Shown here piece after piece: positions 11,431-23,715 of a stretch of DNA of 64,000 nucleotides. The stretch lies in the NCBI GenBank assembly GCA_007922305.1, contig ML677341.1, positions 73,232,690 through 73,296,689 of the forward strand, in the 5' to 3' direction. Positions within the stretch are counted from its first letter, which is position 1. Every line of letters begins with the position of its first letter. The notes below the pieces were generated by a model that searched no databases, was not told the DNA's origin, and saw only the letters and a program-made list of their open reading frames with translations. The translations under genes were made by a program, and so were the position numbers. Source of the stretch: Dermatemys mawii (taxonomy: Eukaryota > Chordata > Testudines > Dermatemydidae).

Positions 11431-13961
11431 TCTATGGCACTGATTTTTAAAAATCTTTCTGATATCCATTTACATTTTTAATCCTTTTGCCTTCTGCTAA
11501 GAACAATCTCAGTTTACCCAGACATCGTGCAGTGATCTTGCCAATGATGTTGGCCAGTAGTTGCTTATGGCGCTAACGAAGCATGAGATATAAGCATAGT
11601 GGTTAGCCAATGAATACGCTTTGTGACTTGAAAGAAAACTCCACTTATGCAGATTATCTCTGCCTGCACTGTAGTAATATTTAGAAGGGAATGAGTGTGA
11701 ATTATGATTTATGGCATTTACAAGGCAACTTTAAAACTTAATATCTCAGTGATTGTTGGGATGCTTTGATTGCATAGGCATAATTTGACTTCTATATGTG
11801 GGGAACAGGTCGAGGGGGATTTAACCTGGGTCAGCCGTACAGGTGGATGATGTAGGTGACTGCCTAGGACACTGTGGTTGGAGGGCACTGTGGTCAAGAG
11901 GCAAGGAGCAGGGTAGGCCTGGGGTGTGACGCTGCAGAATGAAGCTTAGCAGGGGGAGGCAGCAGGGAATGGGGAGGCAGAGGGGGCCAGGGATGCCAAA
12001 ATACAAGTTTACTCATGGTGCCATTTTCTTTAATGCTGGCCCCAGGGTTGAAGCCCGAACCCCTCTGCCAACAGAAGGTGGGTCCGGAACTTAAAAGCTG
12101 CCTGCTGAGTCCAAAGTTCCTTCAACATTATGCCCCAAATATTTCCAGAGGAGTGGCCCGGAGAACCTCCGGAGATTGTGCAGTGCATGGTGCTGACCCT
12201 TGCTGATGGTGCCAGCAAACACGAAGGTAGCACATCTGGGATTGACAGTTGGATGCTTCAGGGAGAAGCTACTACTTTACTTCCTCCCCACCCCCCTCTG
12301 CCCAGGAGGCTGTTGTGGACACACAAATCCGCTGGTGGCTGCATTGGAGAAACGCTGACTGAGATGTTCACTAGCCTTTTTCTTAAGCAAATTCTTGTGT
12401 TGTGTGGTGAAATTTAATAGTCAAGTTTCTGGGTCTGTTACCAACCCTGATGGCAGTGGGGAGTGAGGATAAAACCCTTTAATAAAACTCTTTAATAATA
12501 ACTCTTCACCTCTACGTGGGGCATCAGTTGTTTGCTCAGTTTTCCCTCTTAACTGGCTGGGATCAAGCGTCTCTTCATAGTCTGCTTCCCTGGGAAGAGG
12601 ACACTGCTGCTATTTCTGTTGTCATTCCAGCTTCACAGAGGGTAGCTGGGGAGAGGATGACTCTAGCCAGCCTGCCTACTGACTAACCAGAAGCAACCAA
12701 AAGAAGACCTCCTCCTATGATTATTTTATTTTTATCATTCTAATAAATCATAATTGGATTTAGATGGCTGTGTTTTACACACTGTGCAAACATAGGTAAG
12801 ATTCAGCCTCTGTGCTCAGTAGCTTACAGTCTAAAAAGACAAGACAGGTGAAGTAAAGGGATATATCACATCTGGTGAAGGTTTATATCCATCATGTTAG
12901 TACCACAAGTTTTTGTATTATGACAGGGGTGGGAGAGGAGGGAAAAATTAAGGGATAGCTAAAAGAAAGAACAGAGGAAGCAGGGAGAGGATAGTGAGGG
13001 GACCAAATGATGCTAATAGAAGGGAGGAAAGTTATTTGGATAGGGTCATAGAGGGCATCTGGAGTGAGACTAAGAGTCTTAGGGTGGCACCAGGAGCAAG
13101 CAGCCAATCAGCTGAGGAAAAAGCATGTTCAGGGTAAAAACTGTAAGAAGCATAGTTTGACTCAGTGGAGGTGCCTGCTTAGACTACTTCTACTGATCCC
13201 CAGCCGCTGGTGGAAAGTGTAGATGAGGAATCATCTGAGAAGCTCCAGCTTGTAAGGCAGAATCAAAACAATCACTCAGATTCTCCTCCACCATCTGGGC
13301 TCAGTTCCTTAATTTTTCTTCCCTCCTTCCTAGGAATTTAAAATTAAGTAAATGAATAAAGCTATAGCCAGCTCCCAGCTCCACACTAGGGAAAGGAGAA
13401 GTAGCTCCAGCAAGGCTTCTTTCTCCTCAGCTACCCTTTGTTGGATCATTTTCCTGTTCCAAATTCCCACTCACCATGGGTGAGTAGGCTTTGTAAGTCC
13501 TGTCTAATAAACCAGGGCTAGTTTAACTTTCAGATAACACAAATAGTTAGCATAAGATCACTGGGCCCCCCACTAAGTTGTCAGCTCAGCATTTTGCCTA
13601 CTAGCATGGAGCCAAAGGGAAGCAGCTTTTGGCCTGATTCTCTTCTCTGGCAGCTTGGGTGACTTCAGAAGACAAAAGTATTGTACCTGATCAGGAAGAG
13701 GAAGTGGCCAGAAGGCCCAGGACAGGATCTTTTGGTTTGTAAACTGTAGGTAGAGGTGCAACAAGGTATTTCTAACAAATAAGATGGAAGGACGAGAAGG
13801 TATGTGTATGTGTGCATGCAGGTGTAACCCCTTCTACTAAGGTCAAAGCCACTTCACTTAATAGTGGAGGAACCCAAATTTCAGAAAAAAATAGTATCAG
13901 GTAGTTCCTAATTTGAAATATTGAATGAGAAAAAGCAAAACTCTGGTAATTTTACAGTACA
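11431..13961. other. Unassigned intron sequence with possible repeat at 11,780-12,420
   Basis: The stretch 11,790-12,420 is GC-richer than its surroundings and has two overlapping open frames (12015-12206, 12130-12417 plus) without recognisable domains. It looks like an unclassified interspersed repeat. 12,770-12,860 has wording similar to old SINE cores, but too weakly to call. 13401-13438 is the source or twin of the 38-bp duplicate listed at 15434. Confidence 0.35.
13401..13438 (+). repeat. 38-bp perfect direct duplicate, copy 1
   Basis: The 38 bases beginning GTAGCTCCAGCAAGGC and ending CAGCTACCCTT are found again, base for base, at 15434-15471. The flanking bases differ. This copy lies in ordinary intron sequence. 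Confidence 0.85.
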
Positions 13962-14275
13962 GCAGGTCTCAACCTTTCAACGCTACTGTACACCTGAGTC
14001 TGATTTGTCTTAAGTACCTTATGTTTCACCTCACTCAAAAACTAGTTGCTTACAAAATCAGACGTAAAAATACAGAAGTGTCACAGCACACTATTACTGT
14101 ACAAATTGTTTACTTTCTTGTTTTGTCTGTATGAAATTTTAGTTGGTACTGACTTCGCTAGTGCTTTTTATGTATATAGCCTGTTATAAAAGTAAGCAGA
14201 TATCTAGATGAGTTGATGTACCCCCCTGGAAGACTCTGCGTATCCCAGAGGTATGCGTACCTTGGGTTGAGAACT
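13962..14275. mobile_element. hAT-like short element
   Basis: The left edge GCAGGTCTCAACCTTTC and the reverse complement of the right edge GCAGTTCTCAACCC match over the terminal inverted repeat. The interior is AT-rich. I could not define a target duplication, so the borders are approximate. The 'TCTCAACC' ends resemble those of other hAT MITEs in this window (23553 and 30888). Confidence 0.55.
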
Positions 14276-14403
14276 GCAATTTTATTTGTCACCTTGTTGT
14301 TCGCACTTCCAGATTGCGTTATTTCTCATTGTCAGGTGGAGACTGAGCTGGAGCTTGAAAGAGTTGAGAGCTGTTAAGAGCATGATGAGGAAGAGATAAT
14401 GTT

Positions 14404-16033
14404 CAGTAACTCCTTGCTTAATGTTGTAGTTATGTTCTTGAAAAATGTGACTAAACAAAATGATGTTAAGCAAATCCAATTTCCCCATAAGAATTAATGT
14501 AAATGGGGGGGTTAGGTTCCAGGGAAATTTTTTCACCAGACATAAAACTATATATATTATAGTTATGTATATATTTATTATGTATACACACACCGTATAC
14601 GCTTTAAACAATTAATACTGTACACAACAGTGATGATTGTGAAACTTGGTTGAGGTGGTGAATTAAGAGGGTAGGATATTTCCCAGGGAATGCCTTACTG
14701 CTAAATGATGAACTAGCATTCGTCTGAGCCCTCAAGGGTTAACATGTTAATGTAGCCTCGCCCTCTACAAGGCAGCAGGAATGGAGGGAGGGGAGACAGC
14801 ATGGCAGACAGACACACACACACCCTGTGTGTGTGTGTGGGAGAGAGATGTGCATTGCCTCTTTAAGTAAGCTGACCCCACTCTTAAGTACATTGTCTTT
14901 TTAAGTCGATGAGGAAGTTGAGACAGCAGCTGCTGTCCCAAGCTCTCTCTGTCTCTCTCCCTCTATGTTCCCAGCCTGCTCTATATGGAGAAGAGTTAAG
15001 CGGGGTGCAGGAGCAGGAGTGAGGGAGTAGGGGTGAAAGTGGGCTGGTATGGCTTACTGGTAAGAACCTGTACTCGCCCGTATTCAACCCACATTTTAGT
15101 GCTGCCACGGCAGCACTTTAACATCGCTGCCCATTTTGCCTCCCCTGTCGGAGGCCCTGCCAGTATAGACCCTACCAGCAGGGCTGCCGACTGGGTGAGA
15201 GAAGGGCAGCACCATTAAAGCGCTGCTGCGGAAGCATTTTGTGGATCCTTAAAGCTCTGCCACAGCAGCACTTTAACCTTCCTGTCCCTCCCCCCCGACA
15301 GGGGAGGCAAAAGGGGCAGGGATGGTTTAAAGCACTGCCGCTTTAATATTGCTGGCCTTCCCTCCCCCCCCATCGGTGGCCCTTAAAGTGGTGCCATGGC
15401 AGCGCTTTAAGCTGTCCATGCCCTTTCCCCCCTGTAGCTCCAGCAAGGCTTCTTTCTCCTCAGCTACCCTTAAAAAGGGGAAGCAAAAGGGGCAGGGACA
15501 ATTTGAAGAGCTGCTGCTTTAAAATTGCTGTGCTCCCCCATCCTCTATTGGTGGCCCTTAAAACCCAAGGCCCTTCCCCTTCCAGGGTCTAGAGCTGGCC
15601 CCAGCCCAGACCCACAGCGATAAGTGCCTACAACTGCATTCACCCCTGGGAGGGGGACACCCTGACATTGGCTTCCCCACCCACCCCATTTCTCAGCAAG
15701 CGGGAGGCTCCTGGGAGCAGCTCCAATACAGAGGGTAGGAGTGGCACATGGCAGTGGGGGAGGGACAGCTGAATTGCGGACAATTGATAGCTTTCTGGGC
15801 AGCTACTGCACAGGGAACTTATGGGAGTGGGGAGCTGATAGGGGGCTGCTGGTCCACTCTGATTCCAAGCCCTCACCAGTTAGCTCCAACAGGCTGCTCT
15901 TCCTGCAAGCAGTGGACAAAGCAGACGTTATAAGGGAGCATTGCACAACTTTAAAGGAACATGTTCCCTAATTGATCAACAAGATAACAATGAAACAACA
16001 TTAACCGGGACGACTTTAAGTGAGGAGTTACTC
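14404..16033. mobile_element. Tc1/mariner-type non-autonomous element (long copy)
   Basis: Ends read CAGTAACTCCTTGCTTAA and AAGTGAGGAGTTACT, matching the ends of two sister copies at 21242 and 31347 that have clear TA duplications. Shared subterminal blocks such as AAATGTGACTAA, CCCCATAAGAATTA and GGTTCCAGGGAAATTTTTTT confirm the family. This copy is about 1.63 kb, longer than its sisters. Its core (about 15,085-15,560) holds GC-rich, loosely tandem 'CAGCACTTTAA' units. There is no transposase. Confidence 0.75.
15434..15471 (+). repeat. 38-bp perfect direct duplicate, copy 2, inside transposon
   Basis: Identical to 13401-13438. Here it interrupts the GC-rich tandem core of the Tc1/mariner-type element, between 'CCCTTTCCCCCCT' and 'AAAAAGGGG', where sister repeat units carry other sequence. 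Confidence 0.85.
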
Positions 16034-16447
16034 TATGTGGCTTTAATATTTGTTATAGCATTGATAACTTAGTTCAAGAGATTGGGGGGTGTTTTTCCCC
16101 GATCTAACTCTACCCTCCCTTCAACCTGCTCCAGGCGAGATACTATTTTGTGATTCTAGCTGGATTGTGGGGGAGGGGCCTGTTAACAAATCATTGCTGC
16201 TTTGTGTTTGAGCCAAGAGTTGACTAGATGCTTGGCAGTGATTACCATTCATCAACCCTTCTCCCTAGGAGTCTTGTCCAAGTGCTGGTCTTCAACTTTT
16301 CAGAGTAGAGGCAGTTAAGCAGATTACCTATCGAGCAATAGGAATTTATCTTCCCTTGAGAGCCTGTGTTCTTTCTCCTTGGCTAAGAAGGGCATAATTC
16401 CTTTGAAAGCTACTTCCATGTCCTGGTGACTGTCTTGCAAGATGTTC

Positions 16448-16640
16448 AGTATCAAAGGGGTAGCCGTGTTAGTCTGGATCTGCAAAAGCAACAAAGAGTC
16501 GTGTGGCAGAGCATAAGCTTTCGTGCGTGAATACCCACTTTGTCAGATGCATCCAATGAAGTGGGTATTTACCCATGAAAGCTTATGCTCTAATACATCT
16601 GTTAGTCTATAAGATGCCACAGGACTCTTTGTCGCTGTCT
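16448..16640. mobile_element. Penelope-like pLTR pair, inverted
   Basis: The left half (about 16448-16547) is the minus-strand form and the right half (16548-16640) the plus-strand form of one pLTR sequence. The shared blocks are 'AAGTGGGTATT', 'GAAAGCTTATGCTC' and 'TGCCACAGGACTCTTTGTCGC'. The two halves meet at their ribozyme-side ends. The same blocks border the large Penelope element at 58948-62310. Confidence 0.8.
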
Positions 16641-18237
16641 GCAGGATGGGGTTTGAATGAAAACTTGGACAGAAACTGAAGAGCTTAGTTTGTGGCAGTT
16701 AGGCACAATTCACGTGTCTTCCTGCACAAGTTCCAGTATATGTTTATATCTTGTTTTTAGTATTTTTTAAATTGTAAAATGCACATTTTATGTGCTTGTG
16801 AAAATGAGGGTGTTAATACTGGCCATAGTCAGACATAATGTAAGCAGGCACTGAACATACTTAAATCTTTCAGTGCACCTCAGTTCTGACCTGCAGAGCC
16901 CACTGTTCTTACGGTGCTGTGTTTCTCCAAGAGGTTACCAGTCATGGTTTGTGTTTTTTTTTATTTGAAATAATGTCTCTTCAGAATTAGGCTGAAACCA
17001 TCTAGCCATCTCTATTCACTTACCTTAGGTTTAAAATCATTTAGAGGTACTTTGATACCATGTGTATGTGGATATAAGAATCTCCCTAATAGATAGAGAT
17101 TTATGGGTCATTTTATGTCTGTACACATTTACAGATAATCAACTATATTTAGCCTCTTTCTGATGTATGAAGGATAGCGAACTGAAAAGAAATGGACAGT
17201 AGTTTGGTGTGTGTCTGTGGTTCCTCCACCCTCCCTTGAAAGAAGCAGATGGTTGTGAGTCTCAGGAGATAGGGGAGATGGAGTTATTAGAGTGTCAGTG
17301 GGTTGTGAAAAGCAGCAACATCTGCCAGAGTGGAGACTTGTTCAGCAGCAGGAGAGCGAGCAGTAGATGATCTCTGCCTTGAGCAGTCAATGGAATTGCA
17401 ATCCAATGGGGAATTGCTGTTGTGGGGGTTGTTGCCAGCAACCTTTGTAGTAATCCAGTTGGTCAGGCATAGAAAAGAGATAAAGAGCCGATTCCTGCAC
17501 TTTGGCCTTCTTGCTTTATTGAAATTTCTTACCTATATTTATCCATCACTAACAGAAATGTAGTGTGAAAAAGTTCCTGACCCATTCTGAGCATGTAAAT
17601 GAACAAAAAAAAATGGGCATGTTGAACATTATGGGAACGACACATGCTTCAAAGTGCTCTGTGCTTCTGTGATGCTGCATCACTCTCAGAAGATCAGGAT
17701 AGACTGGGCTGCAACTGTACAGGGGGGTTACTACAAAATATAAAGGAATGTTTTGAAAAAGGCAACATACTGTTTTATAGGGTTTTGAAGTTACTTTTTT
17801 GTCTGCAGTTAAATCACACAATACACTCTTCAAAATATTCCATTTAGTTTGAAGATCTCTTTCCATAACTTCAGCTTATTCTCTGCTATTCCATCTTCTT
17901 TGCTCTTATTGATTTGCTCTGTACAAGAAAGATCATTGTGGGGAAGAATACATCTGGGAATTGCCCTCTTTTATTGCTGCAGAGCTATGGCACTTCAAAG
18001 GAGCAGGCAAGGGTGGAAGGGCATGTGCCTCAAAGGAATAACACTGGGCATTCAAAGCTCCATTCAAAAATGGCTGACTGTGGCTATGCCCTGTTAGAAT
18101 CATTAGTTTTGGTTGACCATGTCTAAAAGTGAGAATGGAGGGGGATGGGATGGGGAGTGGTAGAGAACTGTGTGATTCAGGACTCCTGAAGAGGCACTTT
18201 GAGCATAACTGCCATGAGTGAAACTAGGGCTGGTGTC
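16641..18237. other. Unassigned intron sequence
   Basis: No exon, RNA gene or repeat family recognised. Short open frames at 17330-18126 overlap on both strands and have no domain. Confidence 0.35.
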
Positions 18238-18239
18238 AG

Positions 18240-19042
18240 TACTACTCCCGGGGGAACTGTTTATAAAAAAAATTCTGGACACAATATTTTAAAATTCTGC
18301 ATATTTTATTTGTCAAAATAACACAATGTAATTACTCCAGTTTAAATTATTTTAATAATTTATTACACAATACCTGTCAGCAAGTATGTCTAACAATACA
18401 GACACAAAAGATTCAAGAAATGTTTTTTGACAAATAGATTCCTTACTAGTCATATTAATACAGAACTTTGAGTAATAATTCATTTAAATTACAATCCAGA
18501 AACTATTTCCTGTACCCCTCAGAAGCAGTCAAAGGCTTGGGAGAGTCAAGGGTAATGGAGGAGCTGAGGGAGAGGCAAGTAATTGCTGGGAAGAAGCCTG
18601 GGTGTGAACTTGGAGGGTTGTTGGGTGGTAGTAGTAGTAGTATGCTCCTGTCCCCATGTGTCTCCACTGAGCCACCCTGTCCCATGTGATCTTGTACCCC
18701 CACTACCATTCAGCCCCCACCCCAGTCTGTCCCCCCCACCGAGCCCTTCTCAGCCCCAGTCTATGACACACACAATCCCAGCAGCTCCATGTGCCCCACG
18801 TTCCCCCCTCCCTCCAATATCCTGTGCCTCCTGATCTGGCCCTATGGGCAGAGCACTGTGAGGAATGTAGCCTCTTCTCTTCCCTGTCCACAGCTGGGGC
18901 TGCTCCTGCCTGGGAGCTGCTGCTTTCTAAAAGGGTAACTGCAGTACCTTTCCAGCAGAATGTATTTTCTGTGGAGAAAAAAAATTATGCACTAGACATG
19001 AATTTTGTGCATGCACAGTGGTGCAGAATCCCCCCAGGAGCA
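18240..19042. mobile_element. TIR DNA transposon, non-autonomous
   Basis: The left edge TACTCCCGGGGGAACTG and the reverse complement of the right edge CTCCTGGGGGGATTCTGC form an imperfect terminal inverted repeat. The shared word CAGTAC flanks both sides (18236-18241 and 19043-19048), suggesting a duplication of about 6-8 bp. Subterminal 'AATATTTTAAAATTCTGC' matches a repeat style common in turtles. Internal frames at 18468-18891 are compositional. Confidence 0.55.
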
Positions 19043-19618
19043 CAGTACATATGATTCTCCTGTAGTTGACTATAGGCAGGACTCAATAGTTTGCCAGGAA
19101 AAGCCATTTGCTACATGTTCAGGCTGGTTATAGTCCCATGAGTAAGTGAATTACAAAACTTGCCTGGAGGTCCAAGCAGTTTGGTATAGAATTAAAGTCC
19201 TAGAAGTTTTATCTTTGGAAACTAGGAGTCATATTCGGACAAATTAAAAGTGAATTAGTTGGCTTTTTTATCCTAGACCTCAAGGACTCTTTCTTATATC
19301 ATAAATATTGTACTCGTTTTTCATGATTGAGGGTTGCTGCTTAAGACACCCAGGAGTTGATTTAGTTAAGGCTACTGCAGATCAGGATTAAGGTACATTG
19401 GCATAACTGAGACGATTGGATTTGTACAAGTCACGAAAACTGGCACCTCAGACTTTCCTGTTTATTATATCTGCTTCGATTCAAAGAGGCACCTGGCATA
19501 TGGTTGGAGCTGATTTTGCTTTTGTACTCAGTCATTTGCATGTTAAACTCCATCCTTCACTGTCTTCATGACATGGTGGAGAGAGCAATGAATGCCTTTG
19601 TCAATTTTTTTTCCTGAT

Positions 19619-19642
19619 TTTTTTTTTTTTTTTTTTTTTTTT
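19619..19642. repeat. Poly-T tract
   Basis: A run of about 24 T in otherwise unassigned intron sequence. Confidence 0.8.
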
Positions 19643-20097
19643 AAAGGGTGTTATACTATGCTACTTACTATAGAGACTGGAGCTTCAGGTGGATCAGATC
19701 TGAGACTTACTTGGTAATAAAAGACCAGTTTTAGATCTGTATCTATGTGTAGTCTGCATTCAAAAGACAACTTTGTTATGGTCCAAATTTCAGGTGATTC
19801 TGACCAGTTGTTCAAGCACTTACTTTTGTAATGCTTTTTGCCACATTTTATCTACAAAACTGAATATCCTGTATTTCTGATAGGTTTATTTTTTATGACC
19901 ATAGTGTTCTTGTAGGTATTAGAGTGGATTTTTTTTTTTGTTGTGATGGTGCTCTCAACTGGAAATGGAATTTGTGCTAGCTACATGACTGGTCCTTTTG
20001 TTAGGAAAGGAAACGTCAGCCTATCAAAAACAAGCTTTCTTCAAAAGCTTACGTTAGTTTATGCTTTTTGAAAAACACTTCCTTTACTTATAAAAGT

Positions 20098-20299
20098 GAC
20101 AGAGTCCTGTGACACCTTAAAGACTAACCAAAGTATTAGAGCATAAGCTTTCGTGGGCTAATACCCACTTCGTCGGATGCATACACGGGTATTAGCCCAC
20201 GAAAGCTTATGCTCTAATACTTTGGTTAGTCTTTAAGGTGTCACAGGACTCTCTGTCACTTCTGCAATTCCAGACTAACACGGCTACCCCTGTGATTCT
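20098..20299. mobile_element. Penelope-like pLTR pair forming a long perfect hairpin
   Basis: Left arm 20098-20166 and right arm 20187-20258 are inverted copies with essentially no mismatch over about 69 bp, around a 20-nt loop. Each arm is a Penelope pLTR: 'GAAAGCTTATGCTCTAATAC', 'GTTAGTCTTTAAGGTG', 'CACAGGACTC'. The + arm continues into 'TGCAATTCCAGACTAACAC', as in the 5' pLTR of the large element. A transcript would form a stable double-stranded RNA stem. Confidence 0.85.
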
Positions 20300-20514
20300 T
20301 TACTTATAAAGTTGCTTTCAGAATGAAACACAGTATTTCTCTAATTCTCTAAACCATTAAGGCTGCCGGAAGTCAGTGAAAATCTCTCACTCTGTTGCAT
20401 TCACATGCACCTGATAAAATGATTAAATATATGAACCAATTGAGATATTGGAATAAATAATGGAAATTAAAAATGGTCATCAGATAAGTTCTCACACTTT
20501 GAATATAAATGTAA

Positions 20515-21237
20515 AATAATTAATTGCGTGACTAATCACACTGTTAAATAATAGAATACCATTTATTTAAATATTTTTGGAGGTTTTCTACATTTGCAAA
20601 TACTGATTTCAGTTACAATACAGAATACAAGGTATATAGTGCTCACTTTATATTTATTTTTTATTACAAATATTTGCACTGTAAAAAACAATAGTATTTT
20701 TCAGTTCACCTAATACAAATACTGTAGTGCAATCTCTTTATCATGAAAGCTGAACTTACAAATGTAGAATTGTGTAAAAAATAAATAACTGCATTCAAAA
20801 ACAAAACAATAAAGTGGGCAACATTGTCTCCTGTAAATGTAAACAAACTTGTTTGTCTTAGCGATTGGCTGAACAAGAAGTAGGACTGAGTGGACTTGTA
20901 GACTCTAAAGTTTTGCATTTGTTTGGTTACATAACTGCACTCAAAAACATCTACATTTTTAAGTTACACTTTCATGATAAAGTGATTCACTACAGTACTT
21001 CTATGGGGTGAATTGAAAAATGTTTTCTCTGATCATTTTTACAGTGCAAATATTTGTAATAAAAATAATTGAAAGTGAGCATTCTATACTTTGTATTCTG
21101 TAAATGTAGAAAAACAAAAATATTTCATAAATTTCAGCTGGTATTCTATTTTTAATAATGTGATTAAAATTGCAATTAATTGTGATTAATTTTTTTGAGT
21201 TAATCATGTGAGTTAACTGCAATTAATCAACAGCCCT
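20515..21237 (+). mobile_element. hAT element remnant with transposase C-terminal end
   Basis: The right terminus 'AATTAATCAACAGCCCTAG' and long AT-rich subterminal inverted sequences (for example 'ACAGTGCAAATATTTGTAAT', seen near 21040 and inverted near 20670) mark one hAT element; the left terminus is missing. At 20809-20883 the + strand still reads K-W-A-T-L-S-P-V-N-V-N-K-L-V-C-L-S-D-W-L-N-K-K followed by a stop. This is the last piece of the hAT dimerisation (C-terminal) domain. Everything upstream in the transposase has been deleted, so it is a MITE-like internal deletion derivative. Confidence 0.8.
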
Positions 21238-21241
21238 AGTA

Positions 21242-22101
21242 CAGTAACTACTCAGTGTTGTAGTTATGGTCCTGAAAAATGCAACTTTAAGCAAAACAAT
21301 GTTAAACGAATCTAATGTCCCCATAAGAATTAGTGTAAATAGAGGGGCAGGCTAGGTTCCAGGGAAATTGTTTTTTGCCAGACAAAAGGCATTACATACA
21401 GTATAAGTTTTTTAAACTACTTTAAACAAGCAGTTTAATACAGGAACTGTACTGTAGTTGAGAGTTGTCCCCATTTTACCCCACACAGGCACAGCCCATT
21501 GCAGACAGTGAGGCAGGCAAGGAGTTTCAAGGTGCCATTGTAGGCTAGGAAGCATCTTGTGTAGCAGCAGGGGCAGTTTCTCTTACAACGCAAGCACAAG
21601 CACTGACTTTGCAGGGGGCTCAACCCCTGACTCTTCCCCCCTGCACCACCTCCTCCCTGGAACATGCTGTGTCCTCACTCCTCTCCCCAGCCTCCTGAAC
21701 TGTGCAGAACACCTGATTGCCATGGGCAGGAGGGAGGGAAGGGCACGGAAGGCTTCATGCCACATCCTCGCTCCTCCCCCAGCCTCCTGAGCACCTCAAG
21801 ACAGCCAGTTGCTGCAAGTAGGAGGAAGGCACTGATTCATGGGGTTGCCAGGAGGCGCGGGGCTGTGTGTGTAGGGGGTCTGATAGTGGGGCTGCCCAGC
21901 CTATCCTGTTTCAAGTTGTGTAATGCTCCCTTTTAATGTCGCTCCTCTTCTGGAGAATCCTGCAAGTTGGGGACAAAGCAAGCGGCCAGACAACGTTGTG
22001 CAATGCTCCCTTATAACTTTAAACGAGCGTGTTCTGTAGTGGAGCAGGGACGTGACATCAAAACAGCGTTAAGCGGGAGGACATTAAGTGAGGATTTACT
22101 G
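21242..22101. mobile_element. Tc1/mariner-type element, TA duplication
   Basis: Element of 860 bp from CAGTAACTACTCAGTG to AAGTGAGGATTTACTG, flanked by TA on both sides (21240-21241 and 22102-22103). It shares subterminal blocks with the copies at 14404 and 31347 (CCCCATAAGAATTA, GGTTCCAGGGAAATT). It carries a GC-rich interior with no transposase. It abuts the right end of the hAT remnant, separated only by a few bases. Confidence 0.85.
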
Positions 22102-22698
22102 TACCACCATTTTTCTAGCACTGAAGACATGCCATTCTTGTTACATGAATGTTTTTTCCCCTAGTGGCATTTCCCTTAGTACCAGGTATACCTCATCTTT
22201 ATCTTTTGTGACAAAATGTTCAGGTTGGTCTCAGTCCTCTTGGATTGGCATGTCAGTGGTAGTGAAGATTTGGCCAGATGAATCAGATAGTGATTTTATA
22301 CCAGCTAGGGCCCCTAATCCATTCTCTGTTCGGCTGATTCTCATTTTAAAGTTGCCACAGACACAGTCAAGTCTTCATACTGCTATTCCAGTGCTGAGGT
22401 GGTCATTGTGTCGTGGTCATCTGAAACATCTGCCAAGACACTGGAAAATGGTGGCCTAGTAGGTACAAGGAATGTTGAAAGTTCTGTTAATCTGGCAGCT
22501 GGTAGAGCTGTCTACTATTTGACAGTACATTAAGTCCAGGTACCACTGCTGTGCAAAAGTATGTTGTTTGAAAAAACCTATAGTTGTTTTACCGACTGGA
22601 TGTAGGACCCATTATTTTCTGTTTGAAGGGGATGTAATCTAAAGAGTGATCTTTGGGATCTGGTGGCTCTTGATAAATTTTGAGAAAGTAATTCCTGA

Positions 22699-22908
<210 letters not shown>

Positions 22909-23552
22909 TAAGATTAATAATATCTTACACTTCTAGGACACACATTGCTCCCAAAGTATTCCAGGGCATTTTACAAACTGCTGTACTCTGAATCTCTTAA
23001 CCCACCATGGGAATACAGTGATGTAAGGGATGGAGCATGGCAGCTGATAAAGCCGTGCACAGCAGCACTTTGGAACAAGTTGGATTAAGAAACATAGAAG
23101 AATCTTCTTGAAACTGCAGAAAGAATTTTAAATTTGTAGAATGCAGCTGAAAAAACCTGGAATTTAGCCATGACATGGGAGAGAAACCCCCTTTTCCTGT
23201 GAAAAATGTACAGGCTGTTTAATAATCAGAACTTCTGACTTTTCATGTCACCTGAAAGACAGCACCTCCTACAGTGACATGCTCCTTACCATTACAATTG
23301 GGCATTAACCCAGTAGATTCCAAATGGAAAGTGTCACCTGCTGAGTCATAAACACCACTTCCAGCAGCGCCTCATTTGTGCCTACACAGGTCTCTTATCC
23401 AAGCACTGACATTGCTCAGTTCTGGTCAGCGTGGGTGGTATAGCTTTTAGAGGAGCTGCTGCTTTTGCTCAGTGATCAGAGTACTGGTGCTGTCTGTGCA
23501 TGCAGTTGTCCTTATGATTGTAGTGTCTGGTGTGAACGTAGATTATTTAGAA

Positions 23553-23715
23553 CAGTGGTTCTCAACCAGTGGTCCAGGGACCTTGGGGTGTGTGGAGGGG
23601 GCAGGTTTTAGGAGATCCGCCAGAATAAACCAGAGAGCAGGGTCGGCATTAGACTCACTGGGGCCCAAGGCTGAAGCCAAAGCCCAAGCAACTTAACTTT
23701 GCTGGGTCACCTGTG
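23553..23715. mobile_element. hAT fragment
   Basis: Begins CAGTGGTTCTCAACCAGTGG, a typical hAT left end close to that of the complete copy at 30888, and continues through GC-rich sequence containing 'GCCCAAGGCTGAAGCC'. The right end could not be identified, so it is treated as truncated. Confidence 0.6.

Noticed and set aside
15640..15971. Frames similar to those at 31455-31811 as a conserved gene family
   Set aside because: The similarity is due to both being copies of the same Tc1/mariner-type repeat, and the frames run on either strand.
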